Assembly: GCF_000204055.1 (NCBI RefSeq)
Contig: NW_006768775.1
Coordinates: 950,075-1,014,074, forward strand
Source of the DNA: Melampsora larici-populina 98AG31
Lineage: Eukaryota; Basidiomycota; Pucciniomycetes; Pucciniales; Melampsoraceae
Length of the DNA: 64,000 bases
Reading direction: 5' to 3'
Both the position numbers and the translations under genes were made by a program. Positions 44,727-56,308 of the stretch are shown piece after piece. The stretch's first letter is position 1, and every line of letters starts with the position of its first letter. The notes beneath the pieces were generated by a model that searched no databases, was not told the DNA's origin, and worked only from the letters and a program-made list of their open reading frames with translations.

Positions 44727-45542
44727 ATGGCGAAAAAGAAGACTTCTGCATCAAACTCTCCCGCGACCAGCGGCGGAAACAAGCCACCAAATCAGGCGTC
44801 GTCTAATCCGCCACCGCTTCCTCATGGCCAACCCCCAGCACCTCCTGGCACGAAGCCTGATTTAAGTGAACAAAGCGGGACAAATGCTGTCTACTTCAAA
44901 GTTCAATCACTTTCCGACGACCTCCGTGGATTCCTCTGTCATGATTACAAAGAAAAGAAGCAAAGTTTTAAAAATCTCGACTACTATCGGATTTTTATAG
45001 TACACTTTGATCCCGGAACCACCGCTCGTCCGACCAACAGAAAAGATAAGTTAATCGAACGCTTTGAGGCAAAGGTTCTGCCTCTCATCAAGACCTATCA
45101 GTTTCCTGCGCCTCCGATACCAATGCAGACAGACCAACCTTCTCGAAAGGACTTCAACCCCCTTGCTCGAAGGACTAAGCGCGCTGACCTCGTTCACGCC
45201 ATCTTACAAGCCAAGCCTAAAACGGTTATACCAACATCCGCAAGGGGAGATGGCCTGCTCTATCTATACAAAGAGCACGTCGACCCAGATCTCGTCATTC
45301 CAGGTTATACCAAATTCATCAAGCCGCCCAATGTCGTTCGACGTGCAGAAGTCAATACCCTTTTTATGGAAGATCTTCGCCTTACCTTGCAAGACCAAGC
45401 CCCCCACGTTTTTGTACATTCGATCCCGATGACTCATCCTGTACTTGTCAATCTATATATCAAATTTGTTCTCGAAGAAGAGGTCGAGCCTGGTCTTTTA
45501 GTATGTGGTTTTCACTACTCGCTCTTGCGCGAGAAACCCTGA
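44727..45542 (+). CDS. 271 aa protein of unknown function beside Tnp2
   Basis: A single open frame from the first in-frame ATG (44727) to TGA at 45542. It begins with a Lys/Ser and Pro-rich tail (MAKKKTSASNSPAT, NPPPLPHGQPPAPPG) that looks disordered. After residue ~50 comes a folded-looking region with AVYFKVQSLSDDLRGFLCHD, RADLVHAILQAKPK and VVRRAEVNTLFMEDLRLTL. There is no signal peptide or membrane segment. I do not recognise the family. It lies 1 kb upstream of the Tnp2 gene on the same strand, so it may be a cargo or accessory protein of the CACTA element, but this rests on position only. Confidence 0.6.
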   Translation: MAKKKTSASNSPATSGGNKPPNQASSNPPPLPHGQPPAPPGTKPDLSEQSGTNAVYFKVQSLSDDLRGFLCHDYKEKKQSFKNLDYYRIFIVHFDPGTTARPTNRKDKLIERFEAKVLPLIKTYQFPAPPIPMQTDQPSRKDFNPLARRTKRADLVHAILQAKPKTVIPTSARGDGLLYLYKEHVDPDLVIPGYTKFIKPPNVVRRAEVNTLFMEDLRLTLQDQAPHVFVHSIPMTHPVLVNLYIKFVLEEEVEPGLLVCGFHYSLLREKP

Positions 45543-46527
45543 TTGCGTGTATCAAAGGTCAGTTCAAAGTGCTTTTATTTTTATCCATTTTTTACTTGGC
45601 CTAATCATCTCTTGACTAACACTGAAATTGATTCTACCCACCACTCAACAGAACAATCCTATTTGAAAGAATAACAAACTTCCCATACTTGATACGATAC
45701 CTCCATGTCATCTCTAACTCGTGGTTTTCATTCTGTCACATGTTTTGGTAGTGTTTCCCTCATCTAAGCCCCACTGTAGTTTTAGCTCGAACACCTCTCT
45801 ATTCAAGTCTGGAGCATGTATCTGCAACCCTTGAATATCATTTGTAACACTTTGCGCGAGTCCTTTGTAGGCAAACAGATCTCAGCGTGGATAAACCTTC
45901 AACGCCTCTGCCCTGACTTTGTTGATTTTAGTGTTTCGGCGATGAGACAGAGACATAAAATTAATGTTAGTTTATACTCAACATGCAGTTTCAGAAGACC
46001 TGGGAATGTAATCAATATCATTGTATCTTGAAGTTAGAAGAAGTTACAACAATCATGATATGATAAGAGCAGTTATAGTTGTAATGAAATATGAAGGTTT
46101 CATGAATGACCTTTTCGTGTGACTTCCTTTTTGAGATCCCCTACTCCTTACAGTCTTGCCTTCTTTACTAGATTACAAGGTAAAACCAGGTGAAACCTCT
46201 ACGCCTCATACAATCATTTATCAAAACCCCGTTTTCTAGATCATTGTTGCAGACTACTATTCCAAGGCAGGCTTCATCACATCACATGAATGCTAGTCCC
46301 TTTCCAATATTTGTGTTCGGACTTTGTTTGTAAGGACCACATCGGGAATCGAGAAAACTTTCCTTGTTTTTGTCTAGCACTTGAAGTTATATCAAACTAT
46401 TCACAACAGCTTGCTATTTCCCGTCAGTCAATTTTACAGAAGCCTTGCTCTCAAGTTTCAGCGAATCAGAAGCCTGTCCTTCCATATTTTGTGACAAAAC
46501 TGCATTATCCACCTCATCAATCCGCTA
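45543..46527. other. No supported gene between the 271 aa ORF and Tnp2
   Basis: Frames at 45816-46031 and 46290-46562 are open but low in complexity or out of register with the transposase. This may hold the transposase promoter. Confidence 0.4.
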
Positions 46528-49500
46528 ATGTCATCCGGCAAATCAACAAAGAAGAAACATAGCGCACATTGAGTGCCATGTGTCTGTCGCGCGTATAACT
46601 GTTATCTTCATCAATACGTCAATCCTGATGGAGTGACTCGATCTGGAGTGGAGGTCCTGCCTGATACGCTTACCGCTCATGAACTTGCCGACAGAGTAAA
46701 ACAAGCAACCTCTGGTATATCTGCCCAAAAGAGGCCAACTACCGTTCACGATGCTCAAAACGAGACTGCTGGTCAAGATGCGCTTCTTGGACCCATGTCA
46801 AACTTAGGCTTGGATCATATTGGTCCTTCATCACTAACACACGCTAGTTCAAGTCATGTGTCTCAGCATACAAAACAGTCGACCGAAACTAATAGAAGAC
46901 CTTTGGTGTGGCCGGGAGACGAAGCCTTGCAATCTGAAAGACAAGATCGCCAGCCAGTCCTGACTACTCGCTCACAGTTGAAAGGACGTCTTCTCGATCA
47001 GGATTCTGATGATCAGTCATCTCTTCTGACTAAGATTTGCACTGCTGCTACTTCAGCGAAGACAGCTGGTGTCCCGGTATACAATTGTGGTACGTCGATT
47101 TTAACAAACCACTAATGATGAAGTGGATGATTGATTGGAGAGATAACATGTGGTTTCTATTCCTCACTGCAGATCGATTCTATGAATTCACTCTGAGAGA
47201 GATGAACCCGGTTCTACTTCACGCGGTTCTTGTTGCAGCAATCCTGAGTATATTTGGAAATTTGTCAATGAAGACAGCTTCTTGGCTCCTAGATTGTCTC
47301 AAAATCTTGGTCGAGCTGTGTTTGACAGGCGCAATCAACATCTTTCAACCTCGGGACGTTTTGACTGCTTCAAATGAGATAATCTTGAATCAAATTCCTA
47401 AAACAATCACCACTGTAATTAAATGGTTGAACGTTGAACCTGATCTTATGGAAATGAATTGTTGTCAACTATGCTTCGCTCTATACCCACTTGATCGTAC
47501 ACCAAGAAAATGCAGTCATCGCTATTCTCAAATACCTGGCGGGCCACCTGATTTATCTGATACCACGGACCCCAAAGTCCAATCCTCAGAAATACCTTAC
47601 GAACCCGATACATCAGAGTTCGAGGAAAAAACGTGTGGTCATCCTTTGTTACATTTCAAACGTGGGAAAGAGAGACCGATAAGGAGATACGCATTTCAGA
47701 AACTTTCGGATTGGATTGCTCGATTACTATCCCGTCCTGGTATTGAAGAACGGCTCGATGAATCTCTTGAGGAATCTCGAAAACCTTTCAATCCGAAAAG
47801 TAAAATGAGCGACATCTATCAGTCACCGGTATGGAAAAACTTTCGAGCTCCTGATGGGACACAGTACACTGCAAAGAGCGTAAATCTGACCTTTGGAATG
47901 TTTGTCGACGCAATCAATCCTTATGGAAATAAAACAAGTGGAAAACATGCCTCAATCACATTTGTGGTTTTGGTTTGTCTTACACTTCCACTAGATATCC
48001 GACATCTACCTGAAAATGTATTCTTAGTTGGTATAGCACCTGGTCCTCGAGAACCTTCACTGGAGCAAATGAACTGGATACTTCGTCCAATTGTTACCGA
48101 ACTTCAAGCTTTATGGAGACCAGGCCTGCTTTTATCAAAGACCTATCAATACAGTGAAGGCTGTCTTATTAAGGCAGCATTATTACCATTTATAGCAGAT
48201 ATTCCTGCTCTTAGAAGGTCTCTTGGTTTTCCAAGTGCAACGGCGACTCATTTCTGCTCGATTTGCCACCTAAAAAAAAGGATATCAATATTTTAGATCC
48301 AACAGAATGGCCGCGACGCACAGCAGAACATCACAAGATGTGTGCTTGTCAAGCTCGGGATGCAATCAGTGTTGAAGAGAGACAGAAAATATTTAAAACT
48401 CACGGGATTAGGTATTCAGTACTGGTGGAACTCGAATATTGGGATATCATTGATTATCATGTTGTTGATTCCATGCATAACTTACTACTAGGTCTACTTT
48501 CATGGCATCTACGTAGGTTTTGGTCTATGGAAGAAAAAGTGAATGAAGAAGATGAATTACCTCCAATATCTAAAGTTGAACTTCGCGAGCTGGTCCTTGA
48601 ACACTCCGCACCACCACCAAAAGCTGATTATGAAGAAGACTTGGAGAATCTTGAAGAGGGAGACAAAGAGGATACCTTTTGCTTTCAGAATGTATCTTTT
48701 GGAGATGATACAAATAGCAGTGATGAAGATTTCAATCCGCTTGGTGATCCTGGATGGGATGGGAAATGGAACGCGCCACCTGTTGACAAAATCATCTTTG
48801 ATGAAAAGATGTTGCACTACATAAATTCTTGGTTGCCTCACATCAACATTCCAAGCTGGATAAAACGTGCAATACCAGTAATTGGTAAAGCATCCTTTGG
48901 AAAGCTGAAAGCAGATGAATGGCGAAACTTATTTACTCTCCAATTACCGCTCATCCCGATTCCACTGTGGTTTGGCAAGGATCCGGTGAAAACCTCCCTT
49001 CTAAAAAATTTCCTTCATCTAGTCTCACTTGTCAATCTTGCCCTCAAGCAAGACATAACATTTGAGCAAATTGAGCAGTATGATCGCCATATTCAAAAAT
49101 ACCTAGAAAGCTCCTTAAAATTGTTCCAACACTGTCATCTTGCTCCGAACCATCATATGGCAATTCACTTGGGAGATCTTCTGAAGTGTTTTGGTCCAGT
49201 TCGGTCGTGGTGGTCATTCTTCTTTGAAAGACTGATGGGCAGGATCCTGAAGGGATGCCATGACAACCACATTGGTTAGTACCTTAGCTTACTCTTACGT
49301 ATGTTATACTAGAACCCAAGACTTTGTTTAATAGTACTTTTGTTGACTACCAGGTGAGCTCGAAATTACCTTTCTCAAAAGGTATTGCTCTGCGGGAAAC
49401 CTGGCAGCGCTTTTGTGCGATCGGAAACTTCCGGAAGCTTTGAAGACATTCACCGCAAGGATCCAGTCCCTTTATGACGAGCCAAATGTTTGTCCAAAGA

Positions 49501-50078
49501 AAAAATCAAATGGAAATATGATGCCCATCAACAATAAAGTTTTAGGTATGCTCATTGATCGACTGAATGCACACAAAGGGGAAGTGTGTCAATGGATGGC
49601 ACCCGAAGATTACTGCTTGCTTAGTGAAGATGAAGCAGTGGGTAAGTCTCCGGTTCAAGCTCGAGCATTATTCCACAAACGCGTAACACACATGGATGTG
49701 TCATTTTTGGTCTTCTCAGCAAGTCAAAAAGACAGCTTTGTGGCATTCAGACTTGGACCCAAAAAAGTTGCCTTTGGACGAATTTTTTCTATATTTGAAC
49801 ACCTGACCTTGTCAAAAACATCACAGCGATGTTCTCAAATGTGGCTACAGGTTCAGTGTTTTCCTGAGATACCTGAAAAACTCGGAAATTTGGATCCTTA
49901 TCATCTAGTTATGGCTCCTGAAGTGCAAGTATACCTACATGCTTGGGGACCAACCAAAGATTACCTTATTAAAGTAGAAGAAATAGTGGCGCACTGTACA
50001 TGGATGATGTACCGGCCTAGCCTTATTCACAAGGAACTGGACATACCTACTGTGGCACTGGTTATAAATCAACAATAA
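46528..50078 (+). CDS. CACTA/EnSpm Tnp2-type transposase, 3 exons, with defects
   Basis: A cut-and-paste transposase of the Tnp2 (Transposase_21) family. Exons are 46528-47089, 47173-49274 and 49354-50078, with phase-1 introns (acceptors CTCACTGCAG and GACTACCAG), about 1130 aa. The N-terminus MSSGKSTKKKHSAH leads to a Cys-rich VPCVCRAYNCYLHQYVNPDG. The conserved core is LTFGMFVDAINPYGNKTSGK, then LPENVFLVGIAPGPREPSLE, then HFCSICHLKK (zinc-binding) and DYHVVDSMHNLLLGLL. A C-terminal domain ends VALVINQQ. Two defects are seen: a TGA at 46570-46572, and an A8 run at 48272-48279 that needs one more A to keep frame into DINILDPTEW. Either may be a real mutation or, for the A-run, an assembly error. 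Confidence 0.88.
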
Positions 50079-50262
50079 TAAGTTAGAAAAATCAATTGAA
50101 ATTTTATTTTTGATGTGGTGTACACAGATATATAATGTGCTACAACTTCATCAGATTGGAATTGAATAAATACATGATATCTGCTTTTGTGATGTCAAGA
50201 AGTTTGGTTTTGTATTAGCTGTGTGCCCAAAATGAGAACAAAATTAACATCCGTATTAAACC

Positions 50263-53200
50263 TCAATAATTGAGCTCATCCAACACCGCAAGGATTTCCA
50301 GTAATATAGGTTTCTCGTCTATGTGGAGTAAAGCTTTCTCATTGGACGAGAGTCTTTCTAGATAGGGCTGTGCATAGCAGTCCTTCGGTAAATTTTTGGG
50401 AGCTACAATCTTACTAGGAGGTGCATTCGGCCGACGGAGACGAGGACGAGAGGGGCGGCCGCGATTGGGGGAGGAGGTTTTTGGAGCAAGACTTTGTTTG
50501 AGCCGCACTTGAGAGTCTTCTAGGCGTTTCCAGACGTTGGACAGTCCTTCACTGCGCCACGGGAGTGCTCGTACAATAGTTGCCGTGCTTTCGCCAGGTG
50601 ATGAGGTTATTGATATGCCCTCAGTATCAGTCTCATCATCGCTGCAGGTAGTTTCAATGAGTGGTAAAAGACGCCATAGTTTCTGGGTATCCATGACCGT
50701 TTTTCTTCGTGCTTTTTTGAGCTGTGAAGTTGTACGTGCATTCAAATCAGCAATTTCAACAGTGTTGAGGTGCACTCAACTGGAAACACTCACGCGTTCA
50801 AGCCGTGTGACTCGTCTGTTAGCAACACCTGCCGCTATTTTACGCTCGGTTTCCCACTGTTCCGTACGATGTCTAAATAGATTACGGTAATGCATTGAGA
50901 AGATCGGTTCCAAGTCCAGAAATAGGAAAATTGGAGGCAGTATCACAGACTTACCTCTTCTTAAGGGTTTGAAAATGGGAATCAAAGCATTCCTTGATGT
51001 ACTCCCTATTTGTCCTATCCAAAGATACCCCCGGGTACTCACCACACTCAACCAACTTGATAAAAATCTTCTCTGCAATTCCCCATACCCACTTATTTTC
51101 CGGTGACTGTGCAGATTGTGAAAAATCTGGCCGAAAGCTTTCCATACCTACCGCGTTCATTAACTTCCACATCACAGCCAGCTGCTGAGGAGTTGCATCA
51201 GGATGACCAGGGCCGTCCGGGTATGGAAAATGCGGATCAATGGGATTATGATCGTCAGGAGGCTTGGGTAAGTTTTCTAAGTCAAATTCTACATCCTCAA
51301 GATCTTTCTCGTACATCCAGCGATCCTTCTCTTGAGAGGCAGCAGGTGGCGGAAGCGGGTTAGTTTCTGATGTTCTCCCTAGCATTGCATCGATATGAAA
51401 GCGAATATGGACCTGCATCAAACCAACCAAAGGTCAAATCACTGCGAAAAAATTATGATCAGCATGTTCAACACTTACTGCTGTGCGGCCACCTCGAGCG
51501 GTTTTCTTAGCCCCTTTATTGCCATTCGCATCCACTAAATCCTTCACCACTCGAGCCAAGGTGTGGTACTCATCTGTAAGTAATTCGACCTTGTTGTTGG
51601 TGATCAGCAATAGTTTTTTGAGTTCGCTGTATGAAATTTTATCCCCGTTGTCCATTCCTCCTATGATCACATTGACTGTCAGTTTATTGTGTATATTTCA
51701 AATCATGAGCTTTAATAACATTGGAGCTCACCCGAGTTGTTATTGAAATCAGTGTCCATTTTTTCTTCCATTCCTCCCGTGGTTACATTGACGTTAGTGC
51801 ATTGTGTATATTTCAAATTGTGAGGCTCAAAAAATACGGGAGCTCACCCGAGTTGTTGTCAAGATCAGCATCCATTCCTCCTATGATCATATTGACTGTC
51901 AATGTATTGATATATCTCAAGTTATGAGATATATCAAAAAATATTGTAGCTCACCCGAGGTGTTGTTGCCATCAGGCTGACCCAAGTCCTCACCCGAGTT
52001 TGCACTCGGACTTACACGACCTCTGGTCTTTTTTGTTTTCCCTTTGAAGGCTGTAAAAGGCGCTTCTTGGTCTGAGTCATCCTCAATTTGCACACGAGCT
52101 CGTCCCTTCCCTTTGTTTCTACGCTTGGAAGAAGAGGGTGGCATTGATCGATCAGAGAGGTCATCGACTAGGATTTCGGGTGAGTGTCTGGTGTTTGAGT
52201 TCCTAGGACCTGCTGTAGAATATGACTCAAGGAAGTATCAGTCCAAGATATACAGCAAAAAAACGTTTCAGAAAACTTGCGCTTGTCGTTAGAAAAAGAT
52301 GGTGGCACTGATTGATGCAGTTCAGAATTTGCAGTTGCATCGTCTTCCAGGGGTTGATGAATCAGAGGTGAAAAGCTGGTTGGAAGTTCTTGCGAGTCTT
52401 GTGTATTTGAATTGCTAGAGCCTACTGTATGAGGACTCGGAATCTTATCAGATGTGCAGAGTATGAAAGTGGGAAATTATGAAACAAACAACCTCACCCT
52501 TAATTATTTCCTCAGCTTGAGATCGAAATGTGAATTCGAAAGATGGCTTCGACTTACTTGATGTTGGACGATTTGGCAAGATTACTGAAATGTTACAAAA
52601 GTAGTGAGATACAACCATGTTTGAGCGTGAACTTGTGATACTTTTGCTACCTGATATAATAGAGAGTTCATTGTACTTACTTAGATCTTGATATATCCGG
52701 CAGTTTCGGATCAACTCATCCTTGTCCATCCCCTTACTGTCAAGCCCAACTTCCAACACCATCTGTTGAAGATCCGTAACATCAAACCTTGAGTAGTCAA
52801 CCTTGCTTGATGAGAATTCTTGTTCCTCCTCCACGACATCAACTTTTTCTTGACATTGCTCCTGACAACTACTTTCAGCATGTGGGCTTGATGTTTGTGG
52901 GATACTTGGAGGACTCTGAATTATAGGCGCCTGAACCTCTGGATTTGATGGTTGTGTAATTGTCGTTTGAGAGGAATTTGATGGTTGTGTAATCGTTGTT
53001 TGAGAGGGATTTGATGGTTGTGCAATTGTTGTTCGAGAGGGATTTGACACGTGTTTCTTCTTTTGGACATGCCGATCTAAAAGGCTTAACAGACGGTTTC
53101 GAGAAGCTTTTGGACCCGCCAATTTCTTGACTTCATTCGAAGTTGATGTCCCTGGAAAATTCACGAGGATGCTTAGCTGGGAAGTTGTACTTCGTCATGG

Positions 53201-53491
53201 AATTCAACTTCAGATGAGTGTAACAGCCGACTTACCACCTGATGGTTCATCATCTTCACTACGTAAACTTCCTTTCCTTTTCTTCGAAGGTGCCGAAAAA
53301 TCTGAATTGTTGTCGCTTTGCACAACCTGAGTTTGATCCCGGTTACTGCTCGTGCGACGGCTTGGACCTGGTGCTGATGGTGCTGAAGTATCATTGCCTT
53401 GCTCTACTGGATTTTGGTGCTGTTCAGAAAGTCGACGCTGGTTACGAGTCATGCGACCACTTGGCATTGGAATTTTTGGAAGTCTGTCCAT
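50263..53491 (-). CDS. CACTA accessory protein with duplicated exons
   Basis: It converges on Tnp2, 184 bp away. Likely exons are 53236-53491, 52681-53151, 52498-52584, ~52255-52431, 51955-52212, 51848-51880, 51732-51773, 51479-51660, 50955-51412 and 50263-~50872; most junctions are GT-AG, phase 1. The N-terminal half is disordered: basic, with tandem NPSRTTIAQPS/NPSQTTITQPS units, then a SAP-like helix pair (DVTDLQQMVLEVGLDSKGMD). The middle has repeated exons. The C-terminal domain has FPYPDGPGHPDATPQQLAVM, RTEQWETERKIAAGVANRRV and SDDETDTEGISITSSP. A TGA at 50776-50778 interrupts the last exon in frame. Its C-terminal part resembles multicopy basidiomycete proteins with an SSDE-D motif and a WR-S-L stretch that I recall near Tnp2 elements; a DNA-binding TNPA-like role is inference. 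Confidence 0.65.
51660..51965 (-). repeat. Tandem microexon-plus-intron repeat, ~115 bp units
   Basis: Each unit has an exon piece GGAATGGA...AACAACTCGG followed by a GTGAGCT donor and an intron containing GAAATATACACAAT or a near match, then CAATGT and an ATCATAG-type acceptor. Units lead into the exons starting at 51880, 51773 and 51660. Each microexon keeps the phase-1 frame (33 and 42 bp), encoding GMDADLDNNSG and GMEEKMDTDFNNNSG. In the middle unit the acceptor ATAG has become ACGG and a new AG three bases on is available. Confidence 0.75.
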
Positions 53492-53514
53492 GTAGCCGGA
53501 CGTGATTGAACACA

Positions 53515-53552
53515 GAGTGAAAATGTGAAAATGTGAAAATGTGAAAATGTGA
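53515..53552. repeat. (GTGAAAAT)4 simple repeat
   Basis: About four and a half tandem copies of an eight-base unit lie just upstream of the accessory gene start, in its likely 5' UTR or promoter. Confidence 0.85.
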
Positions 53553-55125
53553 TATGAAAGTTTGAGAGTTTGAAAATCCTGTAGACCAGCCTACAGAATC
53601 AAAACAAAGAATCAAAGGTGTGATTGCAAACAATTAGAAACGCAAACTGTTGAAGTATTAGTAAACAGACTATAAGTCCCTATACATGGATTGAGTGAGA
53701 GAACAGACTACATGTCCATCGATGCGGTTGAAATTGCGATCTCAGAGGGAATCTGCGGACATGGTCTGCCGATTCGATCATGATAAGTAGTCTAATAAAT
53801 CTCATGACAAAGAGGATCCTTTTGGTGTTCCGACTTTGCCTCGTAACCATTGTTCTACAATCACAAATTAGTATGAATTGTGTTCATCTGTAAAAACTAT
53901 GATGTTAGTTACCGATTGAAAGCCTTTATAATACAGATTGAAAGCCTTTATAATCCTATATCTACGTTGACCACTTACTTGATGTCCTTTAATGCCTTTG
54001 CAAGCAAACGACCGAGAATCATCAGTGGTAGTACGAGTTCAGACAGAGGGTTGGTTTCTTCATTGATGTTGGTTACTTACGCACCCTTGTTCTTCAGATT
54101 CATTAATCACTATCATTCATTGGAAGCGGTGTGTATTAAATCTTTGAAGTATGGGTCGAGAGCCAGATCAGTACGTAATTAATAAGCTATTAGAAAGTAT
54201 GTACAAAGTCTTAATTAGTCGTGGATCAGGTTGGGGTCCATCCAACTTGTGAGTTTGTATCATAATGCTCATGTCTGCTCATGTATGTATGATTGGCTAC
54301 CTTCCAAAGACTAAACTCCCTGTTCCACCTGGTTCTCCTCCGTGCTTTGATCAAACTTGGTTTATACAATAACCTTGGATAAACATCTTACCTCCAAGAC
54401 CAAAGTAGAGCGGGACTGGCTGTTTGAATGAAAAGCAGTACAACATACTTCTGATTAACATAAAAAATGTGTCGCCCCAATCCTGCAGTCTACTTCCTCG
54501 TGATGGTGATCAACTGCCATGGCTATGTACATGTAGAGAAAGCGGCGATTAAAAGTTATAATTATATGAATCAGATAAACAAGATATATTGTGAGTCTTT
54601 AAACGCCTCCACAGACTTTTGCCCTTATAACCGACATATATTAATTACGATCAAGATAGGCACTGTCGGCATATACCCTCACGCTTTGTATAGCCTACTC
54701 ATCCCTCTATTGCGCTTTCACTTGGCACAAAAGTGCAGGATACATAAAAGCCACGAACCCAGCCTGATTGATCGCTTGACTTCGTGAGGTCGTATTTTCA
54801 CTTTATACAGATTATCAATCTTCTTTGGTCGATCGTAAGTCTACAACAAGCTCATTCACCAAATCACCACCTTATTGCATTTCATCTACTTTATCATGTT
54901 TTCGAATCAATATCACTATATTTCTGACATGACCACTTTGATCATAATGATCTTTTTGATTCATCCGATAGACAATTGCAAAACAAGATTTTTGATAACA
55001 GATATGTCGCAATGAAACGGTTCACAAAATGCTCACAAAGAGACTTTGAAAACACTGCGTGAGGATTTCACATTATTTATAACATGATGATCTGGTGATT
55101 TAATGCTTTGACAATTTGAATGTAG
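53553..55125. other. No supported gene
   Basis: Intergenic sequence. A possible extra upstream exon of the next gene near 54973-55060 reads QLQNKIFDNRYVAMKRFTKC but does not splice in phase. A frame at 54467-54787 has no recognisable domain. A 21 bp unit around GATTGAAAGCCTTTATAAT is tandemly duplicated at about 53916-53953. Confidence 0.4.
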
Positions 55126-55576
55126 TCGAAGAGTTGCAAGATTCATTTTCTTACTTGAGAACTATACTTGGAGATCTCGAGAAAAAGGTCGATCAGGGCA
55201 TGTTACAAATTCGAGAACAACAAGATGAACATGGTATGTTACTCGACTCAGATTCTGGCAGTGGTAGGTCTAAATCCCGTCAGCTAACTCCTTTGATATT
55301 TCAGGCTGGGAAATCAACCGCCATTCCAATCTTGTGACACACGCGCTCAAAGATTTTCATATGCTTGAGGACAAGGTTGAAGATTTAGAAGTTGACCAGA
55401 TTAATTTACAACACCAACTGGACTGTGCTCATACTCGTCTCATGGGACACAAGAGAGTTCTTAAGAAATTTATTGAAGGATCTGGAAGCATCGACCTTCA
55501 GGCTGAAATTGATTCTGACCCTGACTTATATGATTACAAACAACCCCGCACTGATCAGAACACTTCCTCCGAATGA
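55126..55576 (+). CDS. Coiled-coil protein, C-terminal two exons
   Basis: Exons 55126-55233 and 55305-55576 join in phase (donor GTATGT, acceptor ATTTCAG) and end at TGA. The product is helical with heptad-like spacing: VEELQDSFSYLRTILGDLEK, then NLVTHALKDFHMLEDKVEDL, LQHQLDCAHTRL, ending in an acidic, Ser-rich tail (SDPDLYDYKQPRTDQNTSSE). The N-terminal part is missing or not resolved. Layout (two or three coiled-coil exons, acidic last residues) parallels the minus-strand gene at 57978-58953, suggesting paralogues. No catalytic domain is seen. Confidence 0.5.
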
Positions 55577-55920
55577 TTATAACATCCTTGTCTGTGATTG
55601 ACTTAACACATGTTAGTATTTTATTGTAGTTCCAATTACATATGTCTTGCTCTTTCATGATACTCAAATTATACTTGATTCTAAGATCTTGAATTATACT
55701 GTGACTTACATTATCATATGTTCTACTTCTCTCTGTATGTGGAGCTGGCAGAATTGTAACAGCTGGAGTAGTCGATTGATTTAGAATTTTATGGATACTG
55801 TTTTTCGGAGATGAACCTTGGCAATCATAAAAATAAGATCTTTTGGCATTGTAGTGAGTTATCAATTTTGATACGAGTTTGTTAAATTTGAAAGCTTCTG
55901 TAATATAATTGGTGCATTAT

Positions 55921-56143
55921 AGATAGCTTATAACTTTGAGAGTATCTCGAAAAAAGAAAAGGTACAAATCTCTTGAGGTGAAAGAATACATATATATGTA
56001 TATGGCCGGTGTAGTTACTGATTGATCAACTGATGATGAGTGATGATAAAGTCTGGCACAAACATCATATCCAAAATAGGTTATAACTTTGAGATTTTCT
56101 CGAAAAAAGAAAAGGTATAAATCTCTAAAGTGAAAGAATACAT
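55921..56143. repeat. Direct repeat, ~60 bp, ~152 bp apart
   Basis: A segment containing CTCGAAAAAAGAAAAGGTA and GTGAAAGAATACATA occurs at about 55928-55990 and 56082-56143 with few differences. It is probably a local segmental duplication in the 3' flank of the coiled-coil gene. Confidence 0.75.
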
Positions 56144-56308
56144 AGCGAAATCTGGTGTAATCTTTAATTGTTCAGCTCAAATTGTTTACCAAAGTTATTC
56201 TTTGACAAGTCTACTAACTATGAAGACCATATGGAATATAGAATAGAAGAATCCGCTGTGTGAGCTTTGGGTCTCATCAAAAGCGGTGATCGTTCAACAA
56301 AATCCGAC

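Noticed and set aside
43600..55860. CACTA-like ends at 43600 (CACTACACAAAAAA) and, reversed, near 55853 (CACTACAATGCC) as borders of the Tnp2 element
   Set aside because: Only CACTACA is shared, the next bases differ, and the flanking triplets (TAA and AGT) do not match as a TSD. The motif is too short to be meaningful alone.
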